NCBI RefSeq assembly: GCF_030542965.1
Contig: NZ_JAUAOA010000006.1
Coordinates: 62,001 to 126,000 of the forward strand
Length of the DNA: 64,000 nucleotides
Origin: Azotosporobacter soli
GTDB taxonomy: Bacteria; Bacillota; Negativicutes; SG130
Direction of reading: 5' to 3'
Positions 52,108 to 61,799 of the stretch are shown piece after piece; the stretch's first letter is position 1; the number at the start of each line of letters is the position of its first letter. The position numbers were made by a program, and so were the translations under genes. The notes beneath the pieces were generated by a model. The model saw only the letters and a program-made list of their open reading frames with translations. It was not told the origin of the DNA and made no database searches.

Positions 52108-54552
52108 CTATTTTTTCCGCTTGCCCAATACATTGACCGGCCAGATCTTCCAGATATCTTCCGCGTATTCCATGATCGTCCGGTCACTCGAAAAGATGCC
52201 GGAGTTTGCAATGTTTTGCAAGCTCTTTTTCGCCCACGCGTCCTTGTCGCGATAAGCCAGATCAACATCGCTCTGTGCCTTCGCATAGGCGGAAAAATCC
52301 TTCAGCACGAAGAATTCGTCATTGTTATGCAAAAGATAGCTGTACAGCGGCTGGAATTCGCCGCGGTCGACGCCGAGATAATCGCTCGACAGCTGCTCCA
52401 TCACCGTCTTGAGACGCAGGTCGTTGTTATAGACATCCCAGGCGTTGTAGCCGCCGCGGTTATAGTAGTCAAAGACCTGGTCGCTCGTCAGACCGAAGAT
52501 GAAGATATTCTCGTCGCCGACCTCCTGGCGTATCTCGACGTTCGCGCCGTCCATCGTCCCGATCGTCACTGCGCCGTTCATCATGAACTTCATGTTGCCG
52601 GTTCCGGACGCTTCTTTGCTGGCCGTCGAGATCTGCTCGCTTAGATCGGCACCGGGGAAGACGACTTCACCGAGCGAGACGCTGTAGTTCTCAAGGAACA
52701 ACACCTTCAATTTGTCCTTGATGCGTTTGTCATTGTTGATTTTCGCCGCCATCGTGCAGGCGAGTTTGATCGTCTGTTTAGCGATGTAATAACCGGGCGC
52801 CGCCTTACCTGCAAAGATAAAGGTTCGCGGCACAATATCGAGATCCGGATTTTCTTGCAGACGGTTGTACAAATCCATGATGTGCAGCAAATTCAAAATC
52901 TGCCGCTTATACGAATGGATGCGCTTAATTTGAACGTCAAAGAGCGAGTTAGGATCGACCGTAACACCGTTCTGGTCTTTAATGTATTTTGCCAGCGCCT
53001 TCTTGTTGTTTTGTTTTACGCGGCGCAGTTGCTCAAGCACGCGCTTATCATCCGCATGCTTGCTCAACTCTTTTAAATCCATCGGATTATAGACCCAGGT
53101 CTCGCCGATCGTTTCATTGAGCAACGCGCTTAGTTTAGGATTCGCCTTCACCAGCCAGCGCCGGTGCGTGATTCCGTTGGTCTTGTTGTTGAATTTGCCG
53201 GGATAGAACTGGTTGTAGTCGGCCATGATGTGATTCTTCAGGATATCGGTATGGATCGCGGCCACGCCATTTACGCTGTAACTGCCGACTACCGACAGGC
53301 GGGCCATGTGAATGAGGCCGTCCGCAATGATCGCCATATTGGCGATGCGATCCCAATTGCCCGGATACTGTTTCCATAACTCTTTGCAAAACTGCTCATT
53401 AATCTCATGCACGATCATGTAGATGCGCGGCAGCAGCTGCTTGAACATATCGATCGGCCATGTCTCGAGCGCTTCCGGCATGATCGTGTGATTGGTGTAC
53501 GAGATCGTACGGCGCGTGATGTCCCAGGCCGCATCCCAGCCTAGTCCCTCCTGATCCATCAGCAGACGCATCAGTTCCGGCACGGCGACCGCCGGATGCG
53601 TGTCGTTGATATGGATCGCGACCTTGTCGGGCAGCAGGCGGATGTCTTCGTATTTTTTCTTGAAGCGGCGCACAATGCTCTGCAGACCGGCGGACGTGAA
53701 AAAATATTGCTGCTTTAGACGCAGCAGACGGCCCTCGTAAAAATTATCCTGCGGATAGAGGATTTTAGAGATCATGCCGACGGATGCGCGGTACTCCATC
53801 GCCTGCAGATATTCGCCCCGGTTGAACGAAGCCAGATCGAATGTGTCATTGATCGATTCGGCGTTCCAGAGGCGCAGCGTATTGACATTATTGTTACGAT
53901 AGCCAATGATCGGCACGTCATATGGAACGGCTGCGACTGCTTCATAATTCTCATGTATGCAGTTCAAGCGTCCGTCCTGCTCCTCCATCCGGATATTGCC
54001 GCCAAAATGCACTTCCACAGCCTTATCCGGCTTTCTAAACTCCCAGACATAACCGTCTTTTAGCCAGTTGTCCGGCAGCTCCGCCTGGTTATTGTCGAGG
54101 ATCCGCTGTTCGAACAAGCCGTATTTGTAGCGAATGCCGCAGCCATGTCCCGGCAGCTGCAGCGCCGCCAGTGATTCCATGAAACACGCCGCCAAGCGCC
54201 CCAAACCGCCATTGCCAAGCCCCGGATCCGGCTCTTCCTTCTCCAGTTCTTCCAAACTGATACCAAGCTCGCTCAGAGCTTCCTGGCAGGTCTCTTTCAG
54301 TCCCATGTTGATCAGATACATATCGAGGAATTTGCCGAGCAGGAACTCCATCGAGAAATAATACATTTGTTTCTCTTCTTTTTCCGTGTACTGATCGTTG
54401 CTTTGCACCCAATCCATACTGATGTTGTCACGCATAACGCGCGCCAACGCGACATATTTATCGGTCACGCTGGCGTCACTGATGCTTTTGCCAAACATGG
54501 ACTGCAACTTGGTAACGAAGGCCTCTTTAAACGCTTCTTTATTTCTTAACAT
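52108..54552 (-). CDS. glgP: Glycogen/maltodextrin phosphorylase
   Basis: 814 residues, GT35 family. GGLGRLAACFMESLAALQLPG is near residue 114; the PLP lysine lies in KEASGTGNMKFMMNGAVTIGTMDGANVEI near 650-660. It releases glucose-1-phosphate from glycogen with phosphate. Its place in the same operon as the synthesis genes means making and breaking glycogen are controlled together here. GGGGGA precedes the ATG. Confidence 0.96.
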   Translation of the reverse strand: MLRNKEAFKEAFVTKLQSMFGKSISDASVTDKYVALARVMRDNISMDWVQSNDQYTEKEEKQMYYFSMEFLLGKFLDMYLINMGLKETCQEALSELGISLEELEKEEPDPGLGNGGLGRLAACFMESLAALQLPGHGCGIRYKYGLFEQRILDNNQAELPDNWLKDGYVWEFRKPDKAVEVHFGGNIRMEEQDGRLNCIHENYEAVAAVPYDVPIIGYRNNNVNTLRLWNAESINDTFDLASFNRGEYLQAMEYRASVGMISKILYPQDNFYEGRLLRLKQQYFFTSAGLQSIVRRFKKKYEDIRLLPDKVAIHINDTHPAVAVPELMRLLMDQEGLGWDAAWDITRRTISYTNHTIMPEALETWPIDMFKQLLPRIYMIVHEINEQFCKELWKQYPGNWDRIANMAIIADGLIHMARLSVVGSYSVNGVAAIHTDILKNHIMADYNQFYPGKFNNKTNGITHRRWLVKANPKLSALLNETIGETWVYNPMDLKELSKHADDKRVLEQLRRVKQNNKKALAKYIKDQNGVTVDPNSLFDVQIKRIHSYKRQILNLLHIMDLYNRLQENPDLDIVPRTFIFAGKAAPGYYIAKQTIKLACTMAAKINNDKRIKDKLKVLFLENYSVSLGEVVFPGADLSEQISTASKEASGTGNMKFMMNGAVTIGTMDGANVEIRQEVGDENIFIFGLTSDQVFDYYNRGGYNAWDVYNNDLRLKTVMEQLSSDYLGVDRGEFQPLYSYLLHNNDEFFVLKDFSAYAKAQSDVDLAYRDKDAWAKKSLQNIANSGIFSSDRTIMEYAEDIWKIWPVNVLGKRKK

Positions 54553-54695
54553 TACATCGTCCCCCTACCTGTGAAAATCTCGTCCAGCAACCAAGGTCTT
54601 GACTGACTTTCTTCCGTCTCTTGCTTGGCAAATCCTGCCTGCATCCGTTATTTTTGCAATTTTCAATCATTTTTTAATTATTTTAACTTTTTTCG

Positions 54696-56111
54696 CTACT
54701 CCTGCGTCAATTGCTGATACAAGCTGCAATATTCCTTCACCGGCTGCTGCCAGCTGTTATCGCGCTTCATCGCATTGCGCACGATCTGTTCCCACGCCTT
54801 GCGGTTGCCGTACAGGTCGACCGCCTGGCGCACGGCAGCGATCATCTCCTGCGCGTCATAACGCGAGTAAACAAAACCGCACCCTTCGCCGGTCATCGCA
54901 TTGTAAGCCGCGACCGTATCGGTTACCTTACCGCAACCGCGCACCACCGGCAGACTGCCGTAGCGCATCGCGATCAGCTGCGACAAACCGCACGCTTCGC
55001 TGCGTGAGGGGATCAAGAACAAATCCGACCCGGCATAAATCCGCCGCACCACTTCTTCTTCGCCGCTTTCCAAAAAGACCAGCTTGCCGCGATAGCGAAG
55101 CGACGCCTCCGTGAGTCTGAGCCGCTCTTCGATTCCGCCGTATCCGGCAATGACCAACTGGATGTTCAGCGCCATCATTTCCGCCAGTACAGGCAGCAAA
55201 AGTTCGAAACCCTGATCTTTTTCGCCGCGCGACACCATACCGACCAACGGGATATCGCCCCGCACGGGCAGTTCCAACGCCTCTTGTAAATCCAGTTTGT
55301 TCTGCAGCCTTTTTTTCAGCGCGCGATTATGGTACTGCGCATAAATGTAGGGATCACTGCTGGGATTGTATTCCTTATAATCAAGACCGTAGGGAATGGC
55401 GCTTATTTTCGGTAGCGGCATTGCGGCAAGCGGCGCCGCCTGGGCAACCGCAGTCATTTCGCGGATGCCGCTTTGACTGACCGTCGTCAACTGGTCCGCC
55501 ATCCGTATCCCCGCCTGCAGGAACGTGAAGCCGCCTTCTTCCTTCAGACCGAGCGCGTTCACCTTCTCCGGCGGCAAACCGAGCATATCTTCGAAGAAAT
55601 CGCCGGAAACAGCTCCTTGAAAGCGAGCGTTATGCACTGTGAACACGGTTCGCATGCTTTGATATTCCGGCCGCTGCCGGTAAAATTCCTGCAGCATCAC
55701 GCCAACCAGCCCGGTATGCCAGTCGTGGCAGTGGATGACCTTCGGCCAAAACTGTAAGAGCGGCAACGCTTCCAGAACGGCGCGGCAAAAGAATGCGTAG
55801 CGCTCGCCGTCATCCGCATAACCATAAACATCCGGCCGGTCGAAATAATAGTCATTGCCGATAAAATAAAAGCTAACGCCTTCATGCTCAACCTGTTCAA
55901 CTTTCGCAATCTGCCTGCGCCAACCGAGTTCCACCGTGACTTCGCCGAGCAGCTTCGCCTCCAACGTGAGGCTCTGGTAACGCGGCATGATCACCCTGAC
56001 GTCATTCCCTTTGCGCCGCAGCTCCTGCGGCAAACTACCGACGACGACGCCTAAATCGCCGACTTGGCAAAACGGAGCAGCTTCGGCGGCCGCCAATAAG
56101 ATACCTTCCAT
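54696..56111 (-). CDS. Second GT5 glycogen synthase-like protein with degenerate donor site
   Basis: 471 residues, clearly GlgA-like over its full length (HDWHTGLVGVMLQEFYRQRPEYQSMRTVFTVHNARFQGAV, PSRSEACGLSQLIAMRYGS). The ADP-glucose loop is altered: K16 of GlgA (KTGGLGDV) is Q (CQVGDLGVV), G19 is D and D22 is V. The donor-site motif SRLVGPKG reads SRGEKDQG, so that lysine is lost too. RETGGL is RGCGKV. The catalytic His and Glu/Cys of the C-terminal part remain. It may be inactive, regulatory, or use another donor. It is the first gene of the glycogen operon. Confidence 0.88.
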   Translation of the reverse strand: MEGILLAAAEAAPFCQVGDLGVVVGSLPQELRRKGNDVRVIMPRYQSLTLEAKLLGEVTVELGWRRQIAKVEQVEHEGVSFYFIGNDYYFDRPDVYGYADDGERYAFFCRAVLEALPLLQFWPKVIHCHDWHTGLVGVMLQEFYRQRPEYQSMRTVFTVHNARFQGAVSGDFFEDMLGLPPEKVNALGLKEEGGFTFLQAGIRMADQLTTVSQSGIREMTAVAQAAPLAAMPLPKISAIPYGLDYKEYNPSSDPYIYAQYHNRALKKRLQNKLDLQEALELPVRGDIPLVGMVSRGEKDQGFELLLPVLAEMMALNIQLVIAGYGGIEERLRLTEASLRYRGKLVFLESGEEEVVRRIYAGSDLFLIPSRSEACGLSQLIAMRYGSLPVVRGCGKVTDTVAAYNAMTGEGCGFVYSRYDAQEMIAAVRQAVDLYGNRKAWEQIVRNAMKRDNSWQQPVKEYCSLYQQLTQE

Positions 56112-56267
56112 CTTTGATCCACCTCTTTTTCGCCGCCTGACAGCGGTCGATGTTCTGATTCAAAAGTAGACTGTCAATATCTGTCTTTCGACATCTTACT
56201 TTATCTTCCTTTAATTAGAGACATTTCTTCTTTTTTCTCACGCTTTTCTCTTACACTTTCTTTCTTT
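56112..56267. promoter_or_regulatory. Upstream region of the glycogen operon
   Basis: A candidate -35 TTGACA lies at 56177-56172, but a matching -10 is weak (AACATC, 56154-56149). No terminator separates the Spo0E-like gene from the glycogen operon, so some read-through is possible. Confidence 0.3.
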
Positions 56268-56462
56268 TTATCTGCCAAAAGCCGCTTTATTGCAACTTTT
56301 TCTTTCCAATTTTTGCAACAATCTCTGATATGCAACGATCACTTCATCGAGCCGCCGACTGGCTTCGAGCACTTCCATGCTGGCCAGCCCTTTTTCATCA
56401 GCCAGGCGGTGCAATTGTTTCCGGCGGCAGTCGATCTTCCGTTCCAGTACGCCAAAATTCAC
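56268..56462 (-). CDS. Spo0E-like aspartyl-phosphate phosphatase
   Basis: 64 residues from a GTG start at 56462, with GAGGAGG 8 bases ahead; an earlier ATG in frame (56486) has no site. The family pattern is clear: LERKIDCRRKQLHRLADEKG then EVLEASRRLDEVIVAYQRLLQK, including the conserved S-R-x-LD. Spo0E-type proteins dephosphorylate Spo0A-P and hold back sporulation, so the host is a spore former. Confidence 0.85.
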   Translation of the reverse strand: MNFGVLERKIDCRRKQLHRLADEKGLASMEVLEASRRLDEVIVAYQRLLQKLERKSCNKAAFGR

Positions 56463-56576
56463 TAAACAATCCCTCCTCGCATCCACGCTCTTGCACTTCG
56501 TCAGAAACGATTCTCTATGCAGTAATTTGACGGATTCCCTTTTTTTTCCTGCCGCTTTTGCCGTTTTTTTAAATTA

Positions 56577-56621
56577 AAGAAAGACGGACGCGCAGCTTTT
56601 CGCTGCGCGTCCGTCTTTCTT
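56577..56621 (-). terminator. Terminator of the nucleoside ABC transporter operon
   Basis: AAAGACGGACGCGCAGC pairs with GCTGCGCGTCCGTCTTT around TTTTC, with flanking A/T runs. It lies 20 bases past the stop of the last permease gene. Confidence 0.92.
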
Positions 56622-56641
56622 GCGCCTTCATTTCTTTGCTT

Positions 56642-57556
56642 CTATTTTTCTTCGCGTGAATAAGGAATTCCGACCGCCGCCGGAGGCTGCGTTTTACGCA
56701 CTACGCCAGCCAGTACGAATAACGTGAGCAGATAAGGCAGCATTTTAATAAACTGATACGGAATAATCTTGTTTTGCACGACCCGCAGGCTGAACGCTTC
56801 GGCAAAGCCAAAGAGAAAAGCGGCCGTCAACGTGCCGAACGGTTTCCAATTGCCGAAGATCATCGCCGCGAGCGCGATGAAGCCTTTTCCCTGCGTCATG
56901 CCCTCGACGTACATTCCCGTATGCTCAATAGCCAGATACGCGCCCGCCAGACCGGCAAAGGCCCCACTGATCAAAACGCCGCCGTAGCGGTACCATTGCA
57001 CCTTGACGCCGAGCGTATCGGCCGCCAGGGGATTTTCACCGACCGCTTTCAAGCGCAGACCGAAAACTGTGCGTTCCAGCACCCAATACGTGACGAAGAC
57101 CAGCGCCAAACCGAGGAGGATGATCGGCGAGACGCCAGCCGCAAGCGGCCGGAAAAATTCGATATTCGCCAGAACAGGAATATCAATGTGCGGCAAACTT
57201 TCGACATGCGGGCTGGTCGTCGCCATCCCATACAGCGCGATGCTGAAAAAGCGAGCCAGGCCATAGGCCAGGATATTGATCGCCACGCCCGAAACGATTT
57301 GGTCAACGCCATAGGTAACCGTAACGAACGCGTGCACGAGCGCCATCAGCATCGCCATGCCGATTGCCCAGATGACACCGACTTCCGGTCCGCCATGCAG
57401 CGATCCGTATGCCCCCCAAAAAGCGCCGGTCAGCATCATGCCTTCCAAGCCTATATTCGTTACGCCGCTGCGCTCCGAGTAAATGGCGCCGATACCGGTG
57501 ATCAGGATCGGCATCGTCATGCGCAGCGCTGAGGCTAGCATTTCCATGATATCCAT
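56642..57556 (-). CDS. ABC transporter permease for nucleosides (YufQ/NupC-like)
   Basis: 304 residues, BPD_transp_2 family, eight or nine membrane helices. [34 protein letters not shown]-like motifs appear near 15-50, and [32 protein letters not shown] near 205-235. One of two permeases of a BMP-type nucleoside importer (compare B. subtilis YufQ). It follows YufP-like by 3 bases. Confidence 0.93.
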   Translation of the reverse strand: [304 protein letters not shown]

Positions 57557-57559
57557 CGC

Positions 57560-58669
57560 TTACGCCTCCTTCTTTTCCCAGATGCGGATGTATCGGCCGA
57601 GAATATTCGCCGCCACAACCACACTGAGGATGATGATGCCCTGCATGATGACGACGCTTTCCATCGGCACGCCTAAAAAGGTTTGAATGCCTTCTGCACC
57701 GCGGCTGAGAAAGCCGAATAAAAGCGCCGACAGCACAATGCCGAGCGGATTGTTATTGCCCATCAGCGCAACCGCAATGCCGTTGAAGCCGAGACTTTTC
57801 GGAAAATCAAGATCCATGAAGCCGTAAAAGCAGAGAAGGTGCGACAGACCGACCAGGCCTGCAATGGCGCCGCTCAAAAGAAAGCCGCGCAGATATACGC
57901 CCGCCGGTTTGATGCCCGAAGCTTCGGCCGCGCCCGGATTTTGTCCGACGGCGCGGATTTCAAAGCCGAACGGCGTACGCTGGATCAGATAGTAGATGCC
58001 GACCGCCAGTGCGATCGCCAGCAGGAAAAACCAGTTCACGTACACATAGCTTGGCAGTTCGACGCCAAACAAGCCCATCAAGCCATGCAATTTCGGCATC
58101 AGCGCCGATTCTGCGATCTTAGCCGTTCGAATCAGCGGCGAGCCCAGCCCTTCCGGAATATTTTGGTTCTGATCCATGAACACATCGGCCACCAGATAAT
58201 GAATCAAAGAGTAGGCGATGTAATTGAGCATGATCGTACTGATGACTTCATGCACGCCGCGTTTCAGTTTCAGATAAATCGCAATCGCCGACCAGAGCAT
58301 GCCGCCGGCCATTGCCGCAACGATCGCAAGCGGCAAATGAATAAACATCGGTAAGTTGGTAAAACTAAAGCCGACCAGTGCGGCGCAAAACGCGCCCATG
58401 AAATACTGCCCTTCAACGCCGATATTAAAAAGACCGAGGCGAAAACCGACCGCCACGGAAAGGCCGGAAAAAATGAGCGGCGTCGCATTGAACAGGATCG
58501 CCGCCATACTGTCCATGCGGCTAAAACTGAACTCGACCATCGTCGCATATACTTCAAGCGGATTCTTGTCGATCGCTAACATCAGAAAGGAACTGACAAT
58601 CATCGCGAACAGTACGGCCGCCAGCGGCGTCAAGATTTGCAGCCATAAGATCTTCGTCTTTTTATTCAT
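57560..58669 (-). CDS. ABC transporter permease for nucleosides (YufP-like)
   Basis: 369 residues with about 10 membrane helices. FNIGVEGQYFMGAFCAAL near 80-97 and GIKPAGVYLRGFLLSGAIAGLVGLSHL near 245-270 are typical of this family. Second permease of the nucleoside importer. The ATG overlaps the ATPase gene by 8 bases, after GGAGG. Confidence 0.94.
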   Translation of the reverse strand: MNKKTKILWLQILTPLAAVLFAMIVSSFLMLAIDKNPLEVYATMVEFSFSRMDSMAAILFNATPLIFSGLSVAVGFRLGLFNIGVEGQYFMGAFCAALVGFSFTNLPMFIHLPLAIVAAMAGGMLWSAIAIYLKLKRGVHEVISTIMLNYIAYSLIHYLVADVFMDQNQNIPEGLGSPLIRTAKIAESALMPKLHGLMGLFGVELPSYVYVNWFFLLAIALAVGIYYLIQRTPFGFEIRAVGQNPGAAEASGIKPAGVYLRGFLLSGAIAGLVGLSHLLCFYGFMDLDFPKSLGFNGIAVALMGNNNPLGIVLSALLFGFLSRGAEGIQTFLGVPMESVVIMQGIIILSVVVAANILGRYIRIWEKKEA

Positions 58670-60194
58670 GGATAGCCTCGCCTCCTTTCTGGCTGGCGCC
58701 CAGCATATACTGGCCGATTTCTTCTATGTCCAACTCACCCGGCACGAATTCTTTCACGATTTCCCCGTTATACATGATGCCGACGCGGTCGGATACAGAA
58801 AGCACTTCTTCCAGGTCCGCCGAGATCAGGAGTACTCCTTTGCAGCGGTTGCGAGCCTCGATCAGCTGTTTTTGCACAAACTCGATCGCGCCGATATCAA
58901 GACCACGCACCGGCTGCGATGCAATGATGAAATCAGGATCCTGACTGAGTTCGCGCGCCAGAACGACTTTTTGCTGATTGCCGCCGGAAAGATTGCGGAT
59001 CGCCATGTCATAGGAGCTGAGGCGAATATCGAATTCTTTGATCTTGCGCGCGGTGAATTCCTTGATTGCTGCAATATTAAGCTTCCAAGCCGATCCTGCC
59101 GCCGGTTCGCGGTGCAGGCCGAGCACCGCATTTTCCCAAACCGTCATCGGCAGAACTACCGCACGATGATGGCGGTCTTCCGGGATATAGCCGACGCCGA
59201 TATGGCGGATCGCGCTCACGCTTTTTCCTTTGATATCTTCGCCCTTGATCAGAATCTCGCCCGCATCATAGCGGGTCAATCCCATGATCGTTTCGACCAG
59301 TTCACGCTGTCCGTTGCCTTCGACGCCGGCCACGCCGTAAATTTCGCCGCGCCGGACGGTCAGACTCAGTTGATTCAAGCTGTAATGCGTCGATTCGCCT
59401 TTAACGCTGACATTTTTCATTTGCAAAACGGCCTCGGTTGCCGTGCAGGCCGGTTTCTCAAGTTGAAAGAGCACCGGACGGCCGACCATCATTTCCGCCA
59501 GCTGTTTCTTGCTCGTTTCCGCTCCCCTTACCGTACCGATCGCTTTGCCGCGGCGCAATACGGTGATCTGATCGGAAATGCGCAGAACTTCATTCAGTTT
59601 GTGGCTGATGAACAAAATGACTTTGCCCTCTGCTTTCAAACGATTCAGATTGACAAACAGCTCTTCCACTTCCTGCGGCGTCAACACGGCCGTAGGTTCG
59701 TCGAGAATCAAGATATCCGCGCCCCGATACAAGACTTTGAGAATCTCTACCCTTTGCTGGTGGCCGACCGAAAGTTCGCCCACCGGCTTGTCCAAATCCA
59801 ATTTAAAATCATATAAGCGGCAGAGTTCTTCCACCTTGGCCCGAGCCTTGGCGAAATCAATGACCCCGCCTTTCGCTTCTTCAAAGCCCAGAATAATATT
59901 CTGCACCACGGTAAAACGATTGACCAGCATAAAATGCTGATGCACCATGCCGATGCCTTTTAGGATCGCATCGCGCGGCCCGACGAGCTGCAACTTCTCG
60001 CCGCGCAGCCAGACTTCGCCTTCGTCCTGATGATACAGGCCGGTGATGATATTCATCAACGTGCTTTTGCCCGCGCCGTTTTCTCCGACCAGCGCATGCA
60101 CTTCGCCCTTTAGCGCGATTAAAGAAATGCTATCGTTCGCGACCAGTCCGGGAAACCGTTTTGTAATCCCTTTTAATTCTAATATCTTCTCCAC
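58662..60194 (-). CDS. ABC transporter ATP-binding protein for nucleosides (YufO-like)
   Basis: 510 residues, two ABC domains in tandem. The first has Walker A GENGAGKST near residue 37, signature LSVGHQQRVEIL and Walker B LILDEPTAVL; the second has a degraded Walker A (GVEGNGQRE), signature NLSGGNQQKVVLAREL and DFIIASQPVRGLD, where the Walker B acidic residues are lost. Such half-degenerate tandem ATPases are normal for this carrier type. A GTG start at 60194. Confidence 0.94.
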   Translation of the reverse strand: MEKILELKGITKRFPGLVANDSISLIALKGEVHALVGENGAGKSTLMNIITGLYHQDEGEVWLRGEKLQLVGPRDAILKGIGMVHQHFMLVNRFTVVQNIILGFEEAKGGVIDFAKARAKVEELCRLYDFKLDLDKPVGELSVGHQQRVEILKVLYRGADILILDEPTAVLTPQEVEELFVNLNRLKAEGKVILFISHKLNEVLRISDQITVLRRGKAIGTVRGAETSKKQLAEMMVGRPVLFQLEKPACTATEAVLQMKNVSVKGESTHYSLNQLSLTVRRGEIYGVAGVEGNGQRELVETIMGLTRYDAGEILIKGEDIKGKSVSAIRHIGVGYIPEDRHHRAVVLPMTVWENAVLGLHREPAAGSAWKLNIAAIKEFTARKIKEFDIRLSSYDMAIRNLSGGNQQKVVLARELSQDPDFIIASQPVRGLDIGAIEFVQKQLIEARNRCKGVLLISADLEEVLSVSDRVGIMYNGEIVKEFVPGELDIEEIGQYMLGASQKGGEAIHE

Positions 60195-60262
60195 AGTAAC
60201 TCTCCTTCTTTACAAAGGCTTTCTTGCTGACTTAGAAACCGGTTACAAACTGCGATATGAAA

Positions 60263-60291
60263 CGGGGGCTGACAACGTTCACCAGCCCCCG
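60263..60291 (-). terminator. Partial terminator between the binding protein and ATPase genes
   Basis: CGGGGGCTG and CAGCCCCCG form a strong stem after the lipoprotein gene, with a weak T-tract. It probably raises the amount of binding protein over the other subunits by cutting or slowing transcription. Confidence 0.6.
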
Positions 60292-60326
60292 GCTCATCTC
60301 TTGCCTTCTGCGCTACAGTGCGCGGA

Positions 60327-61391
60327 CTATTTCAGATCCTTCTTGCTGGCGGGCACTTTGATCTCGCCTGCAATGATCTTGGCTTTTATTTCTTCCAGTT
60401 TACCTTTGATGTCGCCGATCATATTCTTGTTGTATTCGTTCTCAGCATAGCCGACGCCGTCTTCCTTGACGCCAAACTCTTGATAGCCGCCTTTGAACTT
60501 GTTGTCGAGCACGCTCTTAATCGCGTTGAAAACAGCGGTATCGACGCGTTTCAGCATGCTAGTCAGGATGAACGGACGCTGTGCGTCGGTTGCCGTCAAC
60601 GATTGGTCGGAGTCTACGCCAATCGCCAGTTTTTTCTGCGAAGCCACTGCCTCGATCACGCCGATGCCGGACGCGCCGGAAGCATGGTAGACAACATCAA
60701 CGCCGTCTTTGATCTGCTTCAGCGTCAATTCCTTGCCTTTCACAGGATCTTTGAACGCTTCGCCGGTCGTGCCGATATAATCGGACATGACGACGATATT
60801 CGGATTAATGAATTTAGCGCCCGCCGTGTAACCGATTTCAAACTTTTCAATCGTCGGAATCTGCATGCCGCCGACAAAACCTACTTTACCGGTCTTGCTT
60901 TTCAGCGCAGCCGCTGCGCCGGTCAGGAACGAGCCTTCCTGTTCTTTAAAGAGCAGGCAGGAAATATTGCTGCTGTCTTTCAGCTCCGGTACATATCCAT
61001 CGATGAGAGCAAACTTGGTCTGCGGAAAATCTTTGGCAACTTTAGCAACCGCATCGGTAAAGATGAAGCCTACGCCAAAAATGATATCATACTTTTCCTG
61101 TGCCAAAAGGCGCAGCAGTTGTTCACGGTTTTCACCGCCGGAAGCCGGTTCGAGATATTTGACTTCAATTTTGTCGCCAAACTCTTTCGTCGCTTTTTCC
61201 AGACCCGCATACGCAGCGTCGTTAAAGGACTTATCACCGCGTCCGCCAACGTCAAACACCAAACCAACCTTGATTTTCTTAGCACCGTCCGCCGGTTTCG
61301 CTTCTTCCTTCTTGCCGCAGCCGCTAATAAACGCGGTCGACAACATCAGCACGGCTAACAGACAGGCCAACATCCACTTCATGTTCTTCAT
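60327..61391 (-). CDS. BMP family nucleoside-binding lipoprotein
   Basis: 354 residues. A lipoprotein signal with lipobox ISGC (Cys about residue 25) is followed by the BMP (PnrA-like) fold: VGLVFDVGGRGDKSFNDAAYAGL near 41-63 and VDVVYHASGASGIGVIEAV near 220. Extracytoplasmic receptor for nucleosides such as inosine, guanosine or adenosine, working with the ABC transporter downstream. GGAGG precedes the ATG at 61391. A terminator-like hairpin follows. Confidence 0.95.
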   Translation of the reverse strand: MKNMKWMLACLLAVLMLSTAFISGCGKKEEAKPADGAKKIKVGLVFDVGGRGDKSFNDAAYAGLEKATKEFGDKIEVKYLEPASGGENREQLLRLLAQEKYDIIFGVGFIFTDAVAKVAKDFPQTKFALIDGYVPELKDSSNISCLLFKEQEGSFLTGAAAALKSKTGKVGFVGGMQIPTIEKFEIGYTAGAKFINPNIVVMSDYIGTTGEAFKDPVKGKELTLKQIKDGVDVVYHASGASGIGVIEAVASQKKLAIGVDSDQSLTATDAQRPFILTSMLKRVDTAVFNAIKSVLDNKFKGGYQEFGVKEDGVGYAENEYNKNMIGDIKGKLEEIKAKIIAGEIKVPASKKDLK

Positions 61392-61741
61392 GTTTTTCCT
61401 CCTTGTTTTTTCGCTCCTCCGTCGCCTTCAAAGCGACAGCTTGATTCGTATACAAATATACTACATTTCCTTAGAAAAATCCTCTTGCGCGCATAAACTT
61501 TTCGCTTTTTTCTAAAAACAATTGTATTTCGTCAAATAAGGTACACCATTTGCAAATCCTGACCGTTCGCTGATTTTTTTTAGCTTGTTTCTATTTATTA
61601 TGTATACTTTACAATGAGCAAGGCACTTGCACGCCGCTTCTCTTTGAAACCGCTTTCTTGTTATGTGTTTCTTACGCCGCCTTTTTCACAAAAAAAATCC
61701 TCCCCTTATTCCGCTCCTTTAGTATGTTGTCTTTTCGATAA
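61392..61741. other. Gap between divergent nucleoside importer and ccpN
   Basis: No gene is visible. A promoter for the lipoprotein gene is likely near GTAGTATATT (minus strand, about 61470-61460). A GTCGC/GCGAC hairpin lies in its leader, about 25-45 bases before the ATG. I looked for a purine riboswitch and found none of its core motifs. Confidence 0.4.
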
Positions 61742-61752
61742 TATGATATACT
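61742..61752 (+). promoter_or_regulatory. CcpN-type operator
   Basis: TATGATATACT exactly matches TRTGHYATAYW, the CcpN-binding consensus as I remember it from B. subtilis gapB/pckA. It lies in the AT-rich promoter of ccpN itself, so self-repression is likely. Confidence 0.6.
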
Positions 61753-61799
61753 ATATTTATATTAGCGCCTATTAATGAATCGTAAGGAGGTGATTCCCC

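Noticed and set aside
58356-59816. Open frame of 486 codons on the plus strand opposite the nucleoside ABC ATPase
   Set aside because: Antisense shadow of a conserved ATPase gene; no ribosome site and no recognisable motif.
61392-61741. Possible purine riboswitch before the nucleoside-binding protein gene
   Set aside because: None of the conserved purine riboswitch loops or a terminator could be found.
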